Below, in pieces: positions 1-5,766 of a DNA stretch of 5,766 bases. Both the position numbers and the translations under genes were made by a program. The stretch comes from Cycloclasticus sp. (GTDB taxonomy: Bacteria; Pseudomonadota; Gammaproteobacteria; Methylococcales; Cycloclasticaceae). The stretch spans positions 1 to 5,766 of the forward strand of contig JAGPVU010000029.1 in NCBI GenBank assembly GCA_018066825.1, in the 5' to 3' direction. Positions within the stretch are counted from its first letter, which is position 1; each line of letters begins with the position of its first letter. The notes under the pieces were generated by a model that did no database searches, was not told where the DNA came from, and saw only the letters and a list, made by a program, of their open reading frames with translations.

Positions 1-1042
1 TAATACCTCGATGACGGGTTACCAAGAAATATTGACCGACCCGTCGTACTCTCATCAAATAGTAACGTTAACGTACCCGCATATCGGTAATGTCGGTGTT
101 AACGATGAAGACGAAGAGTCGACAGCGATTCATGCGCGAGGCTTAGTGATTAGGGATTTGCCTATGGTGTCCAGTAATTGGCGCTCAAATGAATCTTTAA
201 GTGATTACTTGCAACGTCATCATGTTGTAGCTATTGCTGATATAGACACTCGAAAATTAACCCGCTTGTTGCGTCAAAAAGGTGCGCAACGTGGTTGTAT
301 TATTGCCGGCCCAGAGGTTGATCAAACCTTAGCGCTGGAAACAGCTAAAGAGGCGCCTTCGTTAAAAGGTTTGGACCTGGCGCAGCTTGTCACAACGAAG
401 AAGGCCTACCCGTGGACCTCATCGGTGTGGCAGCATAAAAACCAACTACCCAAAACAGATAATAAACAAGCTTATAAGGTGGTTGCTTATGATTTTGGTG
501 TTAAGCGAAACATTTTAAACTTATTGGTAGAGGCGGGATGCAGTGTTCATGTCGTGCCTGCTAAAACACCGGCAGCCGAGGTGTTAGCCATGTCACCCGA
601 CGGTGTGTTTTTATCTAATGGTCCCGGTGACCCTGAGCCCTGTGATTATGCTATTACAGCCATTCAAGAAATTCTAGCGAAGAAAATCCCCGTATTTGGT
701 ATCTGTTTAGGTCATCAATTATTGGCTCTAGCAAGTGGCGCGAAAACAATAAAAATGAAGTTTGGTCACCACGGTGCTAATCACCCAGTTCAGGATTTGG
801 CGAGCAAACGGGTGTTTATTACCAGCCAAAACCACGGTTTTTCCGTGGATAGCACAAGCTTACCGGCTAATTTGAAAGCGACACATGTGTCCTTGTTCGA
901 CCAAAGCTTGCAAGGAATAGAACGCACCGACTGCCCAGCATTTAGCTTTCAAGGTCACCCAGAAGCTAGCCCTGGGCCGCAAGATATTGTGTACTTATTT
1001 GAACAATTCACGGCGATGATGCAATCGCATAAAAAACTATAA
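1..1042 (+). CDS. carA: Carbamoyl-phosphate synthase small (glutaminase) subunit CarA, 5'-truncated by window edge
   Basis: CarA hydrolyses glutamine and passes ammonia to CarB for carbamoyl phosphate synthesis, the shared first step of pyrimidine and arginine synthesis in the cytoplasm. The reading frame is already open at the left edge: bases 2-10 encode N-T-S, which together with the following MTGYQEILTDPSYS matches an internal stretch of E. coli CarA. The ATG at base 11 is therefore internal (about Met36), not the start. About 35 N-terminal residues are missing and 346 are visible, consistent with a normal length near 380. Counting from that ATG, the N-terminal CarA domain runs to about residue 150 and a class I glutamine amidotransferase domain follows. 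The nucleophile is Cys232 in GICLGHQ (codon 704-706), and the His316 and Glu318 partners lie in QGHPEASPGP. The oxyanion-region motif SNGPGDP is present. No frameshift is seen. The identification is secure; promoter and leader lie outside the window. Confidence 0.98.
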   Translation, partial: NTSMTGYQEILTDPSYSHQIVTLTYPHIGNVGVNDEDEESTAIHARGLVIRDLPMVSSNWRSNESLSDYLQRHHVVAIADIDTRKLTRLLRQKGAQRGCIIAGPEVDQTLALETAKEAPSLKGLDLAQLVTTKKAYPWTSSVWQHKNQLPKTDNKQAYKVVAYDFGVKRNILNLLVEAGCSVHVVPAKTPAAEVLAMSPDGVFLSNGPGDPEPCDYAITAIQEILAKKIPVFGICLGHQLLALASGAKTIKMKFGHHGANHPVQDLASKRVFITSQNHGFSVDSTSLPANLKATHVSLFDQSLQGIERTDCPAFSFQGHPEASPGPQDIVYLFEQFTAMMQSHKKL

Positions 1043-1051
1043 AAGACGACT

Positions 1052-4000
1052 ATGCCAAAAAGAACCGACATTAAATCAATATTATTGATAGGCGCAGGCC
1101 CGATTGTCATTGGTCAAGCGTGCGAGTTTGATTATTCCGGAACTCAGGCGTGTAAAGCCTTAAGAGAAGAGGGTTACCGGGTTATTCTGGTGAACTCCAA
1201 TCCTGCTACGATTATGACAGACCCGGAAACGGCGGATGCTATCTATATCGAACCGGTGGATTGGCAAACAGTTGAAAAAATCATCGAAAAAGAAAAGCCA
1301 GATGCCATATTACCAACCATGGGCGGACAGACAGCGCTCAATTGTGCATTAGATTTAGATAAGCATGGGGTGTTAAAAAAACATAATGTCGAATTAATAG
1401 GCGCATCAAAAGAAGCCATTGATAAGGCAGAAGATCGAGACTTATTTAAACAGGCGATGACTAAAATCGGATTGGCCACGCCACGTTCTTTTGTCGCCCA
1501 TAATATGGATGAGGCCTTTAAGGCTCTAGAGGACATTGGATACCCAACAATCATTCGGCCTTCCTTTACTATGGGCGGTAGTGGCGGCGGGATTTCCTAT
1601 AACCGTGAAGAGTTTGTTGAAATTTGTACCCGTGGGTTGGATCTATCGCCAACCAATGAACTACTGATTGAAGAATCGGTGTTGGGCTGGAAAGAATACG
1701 AAATGGAAGTGGTGCGTGACCATAAAGATAACTGCATTATCATTTGTTCGATAGAAAATTTTGACCCAATGGGCGTGCACACAGGGGACTCGATAACCGT
1801 CGCACCTGCGCAAACCTTAACCGATAAAGAATATCAAATGTTAAGGAACGCCTCGATCGCAGTATTGAGAGAAATTGGGGTTGATACCGGTGGCTCAAAC
1901 GTACAGTTTGCAATTAACCCAGAAAATGGCGACATGATCGTCATTGAAATGAACCCACGTGTCTCACGTTCATCGGCGTTGGCCTCTAAAGCAACCGGTT
2001 TTCCGATTGCTAAAGTAGCGGCTAAATTAGCAGTTGGCTATACTTTAGACGAACTCAGTAACGAGATTACCGGTGGGGCCACGCCCGCATCGTTTGAGCC
2101 ATCTATCGATTACGTCGTGACCAAAGTGCCACGTTTCACTTTTGAAAAATTTCCTACCGCAGATGACCGTCTAACGACTCAGATGAAGTCAGTAGGTGAA
2201 GTGATGGCAGTCGGTCGCACGTTCCAAGAGTCTTTGCAAAAAGCATTACGCGGCCTTGAAACAGGCATGAACGGCCTTGATCCCATCGTTAATTTAGACG
2301 ACGAAAATGTCGATAGCGTGCTGCGTTATGAAATTCAACGGCCTGGCGCTGACCGTATTTGGTATCTAGCTGATGCGTTTCGACGGGGCTTTGGCTTGAC
2401 CAGTATTTTTGACCAAACAAAAATCGACCCGTGGTTTTTAGTTCAGATAGAAGATTTGGTGAATGAAGAAAACGCACTAGCTGGAGTCAGCATCGATGAG
2501 GTGGATTACCCGCTGATGTGGCGCTTAAAACGTAAAGGTTTTTCTGATGCACGCTTGGCTACCTTGTTAAACACTGGGGAAGCTACAGTAAGGGATGCGC
2601 GTCACGCACTGGCTATACGTCCGGTATACAAGCGTATTGACTCATGTGCAGGTGAGTTCGCCTCACCAACGGCCTATATGTATTCAACTTACGAGGTTGA
2701 ATGCGAAGCCGCACCGACTGATCGTGAAAAAATAATGGTACTGGGCGGCGGTCCTAACCGTATTGGTCAAGGCATCGAATTCGATTACTGCTGTGTTCAT
2801 GCAGCGCTAGCACTGCGCGAAGATGGTTATGAAACGATCATGGTTAACTGTAACCCAGAAACCGTTTCAACAGATTTTGACACCTCTGATCGCCTGTATT
2901 TTGAACCATTGACACTGGAAGATGTGCTTGAAATTGTAGCCGTTGAAAAACCAAAAGGCGTGATCGTACAATATGGCGGGCAAACGCCGCTTAAATTAGC
3001 TGACGCACTACAAGCTGCAGGTGTACCGATCATAGGCACCTCGCCTGACTCCATTGATTTGGCAGAAGACCGTGAACGTTTTCAACAATTGGTTACTCGA
3101 TTAGGCTTGTTGCAACCGCCTAATAGAACAGCGCGTGATCCCGAATCAGCGGTTTTGTTGGCCGAAGAAATTGGTTACCCTCTAGTCGTTAGGCCGTCCT
3201 ATGTCTTAGGCGGGCGGGCGATGGAAATCGTCTACAAAGAATCCGAGTTACGCACGTATATGCGTGAAGCAGTGAGTGTGTCAAATGACTCACCCGTGTT
3301 GCTAGATCGCTTTTTAGACGACGCTATTGAAGTGGATGTGGATGCGATATATGACGGCAAAGATTTACTAATTGGCGGCATCATGCAGCACATTGAACAA
3401 GCAGGGGTGCATTCCGGTGATTCCGCCTGTTCCTTACCGCCGTATGATCTGAGTCAGGACATACAAGACAGAATGCGAGTTCAAACCAAGCAGTTAGCGA
3501 AAGAATTAGGTGTGCTAGGCCTGATGAATATCCAGTTTGCTATTAAAGGCGAGGATATTTATATTTTAGAGGTTAACCCACGGGCATCAAGGTCGGTGCC
3601 GTTTGTGTCTAAAGTGACCGGCTACCCGCTGGCTAAAATTGCTGCACGTTGTATGGCCGGTATGTCGTTAGTCAGTCAAAACGCTACACTGGAAATTGTG
3701 CCAGACTACTTTTCGGTTAAAGAGTCCGTTTTCCCATTTGTTAAGTTCCCAAATGTTGATCCTTTATTAGGCCCTGAGATGAAATCGACAGGTGAGGTGA
3801 TGGGCGTAGGCGACACCTTTGGTGAGGCGTTTGGTAAATCGCAACGGGCGGCAGGTATCGAACTATCGAACGAAAATAAAGTATTGTTTAGCGTCAGAGA
3901 AGCCGATAAAGTAAAGGTATTAGAGTTAGCACAAACCTTATTGGCTCGCGGCAAAGAAATCCTTGCAACACGGGGTACAGCTGCAGCGTTACATGCCGCT

Positions 4001-4279
4001 GGTATTGCTTGTACGGTGGTCAATAAGGTCAATGAAGGGCGTCCACATATTGTGGATATTATTAAGAATGAAAGCATTCAACTTGTGGTCAATACGACCG
4101 AAGGTAAGCAAGCGATAATGGATTCGTTTTCAATTCGTCGTGAGTCGTTACAAAATAAAGCGACCTATTGCACCACCATGGCAGGTGCAAAAGCGACCAT
4201 TGATGCGCTTTCGGATATTAGCGTTAAAGAAGTTAGAGAGCTTCATGCTTTGCAATCACGTAATCAAACAGTCAGTTAA
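1052..4279 (+). CDS. carB: Carbamoyl-phosphate synthase large subunit CarB, complete
   Basis: CarB makes carbamoyl phosphate from bicarbonate, ammonia supplied by CarA, and two ATP. It has 1075 residues against 1073 in E. coli. The two homologous ATP-grasp halves are clear. The carboxyphosphate half (about 1-400) has Arg129, Arg169, Glu215, His243, Glu299, Asn301 and Arg303 at E. coli numbering. An oligomerisation region covers about 401-553. The carbamoyl-phosphate half (about 554-936) has Arg674, Arg714, Glu760, Glu840, Asn842 and Arg844. The C-terminal MGS-like allosteric domain keeps Ser947, Lys953, Thr973, Thr976, Lys992, Asn1014 and Thr1016, matching the E. coli IMP/UMP pocket shifted by one. 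Ornithine-site residues Glu782, Asp790, Glu891 and Thr1041 are kept, but a Cys replaces E. coli Asp1041. Feedback by UMP and activation by ornithine or IMP are therefore likely (inference). The start follows the carA stop by 9 bp and gives the standard MPKRTDIKSI N-terminus. The upstream sequence is A-rich with no clear Shine-Dalgarno, so coupling to carA translation is plausible. Confidence 0.99.
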   Translation: MPKRTDIKSILLIGAGPIVIGQACEFDYSGTQACKALREEGYRVILVNSNPATIMTDPETADAIYIEPVDWQTVEKIIEKEKPDAILPTMGGQTALNCALDLDKHGVLKKHNVELIGASKEAIDKAEDRDLFKQAMTKIGLATPRSFVAHNMDEAFKALEDIGYPTIIRPSFTMGGSGGGISYNREEFVEICTRGLDLSPTNELLIEESVLGWKEYEMEVVRDHKDNCIIICSIENFDPMGVHTGDSITVAPAQTLTDKEYQMLRNASIAVLREIGVDTGGSNVQFAINPENGDMIVIEMNPRVSRSSALASKATGFPIAKVAAKLAVGYTLDELSNEITGGATPASFEPSIDYVVTKVPRFTFEKFPTADDRLTTQMKSVGEVMAVGRTFQESLQKALRGLETGMNGLDPIVNLDDENVDSVLRYEIQRPGADRIWYLADAFRRGFGLTSIFDQTKIDPWFLVQIEDLVNEENALAGVSIDEVDYPLMWRLKRKGFSDARLATLLNTGEATVRDARHALAIRPVYKRIDSCAGEFASPTAYMYSTYEVECEAAPTDREKIMVLGGGPNRIGQGIEFDYCCVHAALALREDGYETIMVNCNPETVSTDFDTSDRLYFEPLTLEDVLEIVAVEKPKGVIVQYGGQTPLKLADALQAAGVPIIGTSPDSIDLAEDRERFQQLVTRLGLLQPPNRTARDPESAVLLAEEIGYPLVVRPSYVLGGRAMEIVYKESELRTYMREAVSVSNDSPVLLDRFLDDAIEVDVDAIYDGKDLLIGGIMQHIEQAGVHSGDSACSLPPYDLSQDIQDRMRVQTKQLAKELGVLGLMNIQFAIKGEDIYILEVNPRASRSVPFVSKVTGYPLAKIAARCMAGMSLVSQNATLEIVPDYFSVKESVFPFVKFPNVDPLLGPEMKSTGEVMGVGDTFGEAFGKSQRAAGIELSNENKVLFSVREADKVKVLELAQTLLARGKEILATRGTAAALHAAGIACTVVNKVNEGRPHIVDIIKNESIQLVVNTTEGKQAIMDSFSIRRESLQNKATYCTTMAGAKATIDALSDISVKEVRELHALQSRNQTVS

Positions 4280-4283
4280 GTTT

Positions 4284-4288
4284 AGGAG
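4284..4288 (+). promoter_or_regulatory. Shine-Dalgarno sequence AGGAG of greA, deciding between two adjacent ATGs
   Basis: AGGAG lies 3 nt before the ATG at 4292 and 6 nt before the ATG at 4295. The second spacing is closer to the usual optimum. Starting at 4295 also gives 158 residues and the same numbering as E. coli GreA. It is the only strong ribosome binding site in the window. Confidence 0.75.
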
Positions 4289-4294
4289 TTAATG

Positions 4295-4771
4295 ATGAGT
4301 AAAGTTCCGTTAACAAAAAAAGGCGCTAAAAGATTGCAAGAAGAGTTGGACCTCTTAAAAAACCATAAACGACCCAAAATTACCGCGGCAATAGCTGACG
4401 CTCGTGCGCATGGTGACTTAAAAGAAAATGCAGAATATCACGCAGCGCGTGAAGAACAGGGCTTAATGGAAGCTAGGGTCAGAGATATCGAAAGTAAATT
4501 GGGCAATGCGCAAATTATTGATATATCGACCTTAACCGTAACCGGAAAGGTGGTGTTTGGTTGTACGGTTGAGCTGGAAAATATAGAAACAGAGGAAGTT
4601 CGTGTTTACACCATTGTAGGTGAAGATGAAGCTGATATTAAAAACAACCTAATATCTTACGCGTCACCGCTGGCTAAGGCGCTGATTGGTAAGATGGTGG
4701 ATGACATTGCCGTAGTCCATGCGCCGGCAGGCATTATAGAGTATGAAATTACCCGAGTACGTTATGAATAG
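4295..4771 (+). CDS. greA: Transcription elongation factor GreA
   Basis: GreA enters the secondary channel of backtracked RNA polymerase and stimulates cleavage of the 3' RNA end, rescuing stalled complexes. The protein is 158 residues from the preferred second ATG (159 from the ATG at 4292), the same length as in E. coli. The N-terminal coiled-coil hairpin covers about residues 1-75 and carries the signature around DLKENAEYHAARE, including the acidic tip residues Asp41 and Glu44 that help coordinate the catalytic magnesium. The C-terminal FKBP-like domain (about 80-158) includes the conserved VGEDEAD stretch and NLIS...SPLAKALIGK. GreA rather than GreB is supported by the tip sequence and overall match. 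It begins 15 bp after the carB stop with no room for an obvious terminator, so it is probably in the carAB operon. Its last 10 bp overlap the end of yhbY on the other strand. Confidence 0.97.
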   Translation: MSKVPLTKKGAKRLQEELDLLKNHKRPKITAAIADARAHGDLKENAEYHAAREEQGLMEARVRDIESKLGNAQIIDISTLTVTGKVVFGCTVELENIETEEVRVYTIVGEDEADIKNNLISYASPLAKALIGKMVDDIAVVHAPAGIIEYEITRVRYE

Positions 4772-5049
4772 GCATTTTTGTCGGGGTTTTGTCGATATAA
4801 AACAGCGATAAAGCCGATAGTTTGAACGATATCTGCGTTCGTTTTTTTAGCTATTTTCTGTATGACGTTGACTGTTTCATCACGATCAGCCGCTGTAATT
4901 TTCACCTTGATAAGTTCGTGGTGATTGATGGCAACTTCAATTTCGTCAAGCACAGTATTGGTTAGTCCTGACTGCCCTAGGCGAACGACAGGCTTTAAAC
5001 TATGTGCGGCGCTTTTTAATTTTTTCTTTTGTTGGTTTGTTAATGGCAT
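4762..5049 (-). CDS. yhbY: YhbY family CRM-domain RNA-binding protein, 50S ribosome assembly
   Basis: This 95-residue protein matches E. coli YhbY (97 residues) along its length, including LKPVVRLGQSGLT, the HHELIKVKI segment and the C-terminal IGFIAVLYR. It is a single CRM (CRS1-YhbY) domain with an IF3-C-like fold. The GQSG loop at residues 25-28 is the GxxG motif typical of this RNA-binding family, and the N-terminus is rich in lysine. Family knowledge links YhbY to pre-50S particles, so a role in large-subunit assembly is likely, though its exact function is not settled. The ATG at 5047-5049 gives the usual N-terminus, but the sequence before it is AT-rich without a Shine-Dalgarno. It converges with greA, overlapping by 10 bp, and is divergent from rlmE, an arrangement also found in E. 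coli. Confidence 0.95.
   Translation of the reverse strand: MPLTNQQKKKLKSAAHSLKPVVRLGQSGLTNTVLDEIEVAINHHELIKVKITAADRDETVNVIQKIAKKTNADIVQTIGFIAVLYRQNPDKNAYS
4824..4848 (+). terminator. Candidate intrinsic terminator of the carAB-greA transcript, inside antisense yhbY
   Basis: A 5-bp stem GAACG (4824-4828) pairs with CGTTC (4836-4840) around a 7-nt loop, extendable by one T-G wobble pair (4823/4841), and is followed by seven T residues (4842-4848). It sits about 50 bp after the greA stop on the greA strand, the right place and orientation to end that transcript. The stem is short, and the T run corresponds to lysine codons of yhbY on the other strand, so a coding coincidence is possible. On the minus strand the run would precede the hairpin, so it would not terminate yhbY. 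Confidence 0.45.
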
Positions 5050-5082
5050 AAAGTATTTGGTTGAAGCTAGGTTAGGTCGCGC

Positions 5083-5088
5083 ATTTTA
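5083..5088 (-). promoter_or_regulatory. Candidate -10 element for yhbY
   Basis: Read on the minus strand this is TAAAAT, 5 of 6 bases of the sigma-70 consensus TATAAT. It would place transcription start near 5076 and give a leader of about 27 nt before the yhbY ATG. No convincing -35 hexamer is found 16-18 bp upstream, so the call is tentative. Confidence 0.35.
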
Positions 5089-5125
5089 CACCGAAAGCGA
5101 GTTTAGGCGGAGAATTTCATGTTGC

Positions 5126-5135
5126 TAAACGTTTA
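5126..5135. repeat. 10-bp perfect palindrome TAAACGTTTA in the divergent intergenic region
   Basis: The sequence is its own reverse complement. It lies between the divergent yhbY and rlmE genes, about 38 bp before the rlmE start, and overlaps a possible -10 element for rlmE. It could be an operator half-site or chance in AT-rich DNA. No second copy is seen nearby. Confidence 0.3.
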
Positions 5136-5145
5136 ATCTTATACA
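5132..5145 (+). promoter_or_regulatory. Possible -10 region for rlmE
   Basis: Two hexamers resemble TATAAT: TTTAAT at 5132-5137 (5 of 6) and TATACA at 5140-5145 (4 of 6). Either would give a leader of roughly 20-30 nt before the rlmE ATG. Neither has a good -35 hexamer at the usual spacing, so the promoter is only suggested. Confidence 0.25.
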
Positions 5146-5172
5146 TAAAGCATGACTATTATTGACAATTGA

Positions 5173-5766
5173 ATGGCAAAAAATAAAAAACAACAATGGC
5201 TTGATGAGCACTTTAACGACGAGTACGTCAAAAAAGCGCAGCAGATGGGCTTGCGTTCGCGTGCGGTTTTTAAGCTAGAAGAGATAGATAAAAAAGACAA
5301 ATTAATTCGGGCTAATCATATCGTTGTGGATTTAGGTGCTGCGCCTGGGGGTTGGTCAGAATACGCGATTAAAAAAGTAAAGCCCAAGGGTCAAGTTATC
5401 GCTTTGGATTTATTAGCAATAGAACCGATTGAAGGCGTTGAATTTATTCAAGGCGACTTTAGTGATGATGCGGTGTTTAGCGAGTTACAGACATTAATTA
5501 ACAACAAACCTGTTGACGTGGTGTTATCCGACATAGCACCTAATATGAGTGGCAGTAAAGGAATTGACCAACCAAAATCGATGTACTTGGCCGAGTTGGC
5601 GCTAGACTTTGCAATAAATAGTTTAAGTAGGCAAGGGGTGTTTTTAATAAAAATATTTCAAGGTGAAGGCTTTGATCAATACCTAGCCAGCGCTAGAAAG
5701 GCGTTTAACACGGTCCTTATCCGTAAACCAAAGGCCTCACGTGCGCGTAGTCGTGAAGTATACCTT
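5173..5766 (+). CDS. rlmE: 23S rRNA (uridine-2'-O)-methyltransferase RlmE (FtsJ/RrmJ), 3'-truncated by window edge
   Basis: RlmE uses S-adenosylmethionine to methylate the 2'-O of U2552 (E. coli numbering) in the A loop of 23S rRNA, acting on the 50S subunit late in assembly. The open frame runs 198 codons to the last base of the window. E. coli RlmE has 209 residues, so about ten C-terminal residues are missing. The N-terminus has LRSRAVFKLEEI, and the SAM-binding motif is VVDLGAAPGGWS (residues 51-62). SDIAPNMSG (119-127) and the KIFQGEGFD segment follow. The catalytic tetrad is complete: Lys34, Asp120, Lys160 and Glu195 correspond to E. coli Lys38, Asp124, Lys164 and Glu199. An in-frame TGA directly abuts the ATG at 5173, and the next Met lies beyond conserved sequence, so the start is firm. 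There is no clear Shine-Dalgarno. In related genomes ftsH usually follows, but here it would lie outside the window. Confidence 0.97.
   Translation, partial: MAKNKKQQWLDEHFNDEYVKKAQQMGLRSRAVFKLEEIDKKDKLIRANHIVVDLGAAPGGWSEYAIKKVKPKGQVIALDLLAIEPIEGVEFIQGDFSDDAVFSELQTLINNKPVDVVLSDIAPNMSGSKGIDQPKSMYLAELALDFAINSLSRQGVFLIKIFQGEGFDQYLASARKAFNTVLIRKPKASRARSREVYL

Noticed and set aside
11..13. ATG at base 11 as the start of carA
   Set aside because: The frame is open upstream to the window edge and encodes N-T-S, matching the internal sequence of E. coli CarA before Met36.
2774..2785. 12-bp perfect palindrome ATCGAATTCGAT inside carB
   Set aside because: It encodes the invariant GIEFDY segment of the second ATP-grasp half, so the protein sequence and codon choice explain it.
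1243..4077. Minus-strand open frames inside carB at 1243-1554, 1597-1782, 2289-2477, 2827-3054 and 3706-4077
   Set aside because: They lie wholly antisense to a conserved, intact carB, resemble no family I recognise and have low-complexity Ser-rich translations typical of shadow frames.
4650..4761. Search for a terminator of yhbY within the 3' part of greA on the minus strand
   Set aside because: Only a GC-rich palindrome (GCCGGC) and weak stems are found, none followed by a T run on the minus strand.
4786..4803. GTTTT/AAAAC hairpin just after greA
   Set aside because: The stem is all A-T except one pair and no T run follows on either strand, so it is not a credible terminator.
4925..5128. 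Plus-strand 67-codon open frame
   Set aside because: It is mostly antisense to the well-supported yhbY gene and its translation resembles no known protein.
5162..5167. TTGACA, a perfect -35 hexamer just before rlmE
   Set aside because: Its matching -10 would fall inside the rlmE coding sequence (about 5184-5189), so transcription would start after the ATG. It is probably chance.

Overview
The window is an ordinary, well-conserved housekeeping stretch from what looks like a gammaproteobacterium. CarB, GreA, YhbY and RlmE all resemble their Escherichia coli counterparts closely, often residue for residue around active sites. The order carA-carB-greA, followed by yhbY on the opposite strand and then rlmE, is to my knowledge typical of non-enteric gammaproteobacteria such as Pseudomonas. 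In E. coli the carAB part and the greA/yhbY/rlmE part lie at separate loci. Base composition is moderate and slightly AT-leaning by eye. I cannot name a genus from the sequence alone.

Layout from left to right. Bases 1-1042 hold carA, cut at its 5' end by the window edge. Bases 1052-4279 hold a complete carB. Bases 4295-4771 hold greA, just after carB on the same strand. Bases 4762-5049 hold yhbY on the minus strand, convergent with greA and overlapping it by 10 bp. Bases 5050-5172 are a 123-bp divergent intergenic region. Bases 5173-5766 hold rlmE (ftsJ/rrmJ), which runs off the right edge lacking only about ten C-terminal residues. No gene-free stretch exceeds 300 bases. I see no tRNA, rRNA, CRISPR array, insertion sequence or phage material.

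How the genes work together. CarA and CarB are the two subunits of carbamoyl-phosphate synthetase. They supply carbamoyl phosphate to pyrimidine and arginine synthesis, and the allosteric residues for UMP, IMP and ornithine control are largely present. GreA is the RNA polymerase transcript-cleavage factor and is probably co-transcribed with carAB. YhbY and RlmE both act on the large ribosomal subunit and are transcribed divergently.

No new biological system is visible. The points worth a second look are small: a terminator-like hairpin for the greA transcript embedded antisense in yhbY, the convergent gene overlap, a tandem ATG at greA, a 10-bp palindrome in the divergent intergenic region, carA and carB lying in the same frame with one stop and three codons between them, and the weak ribosome binding sites of three of the genes.
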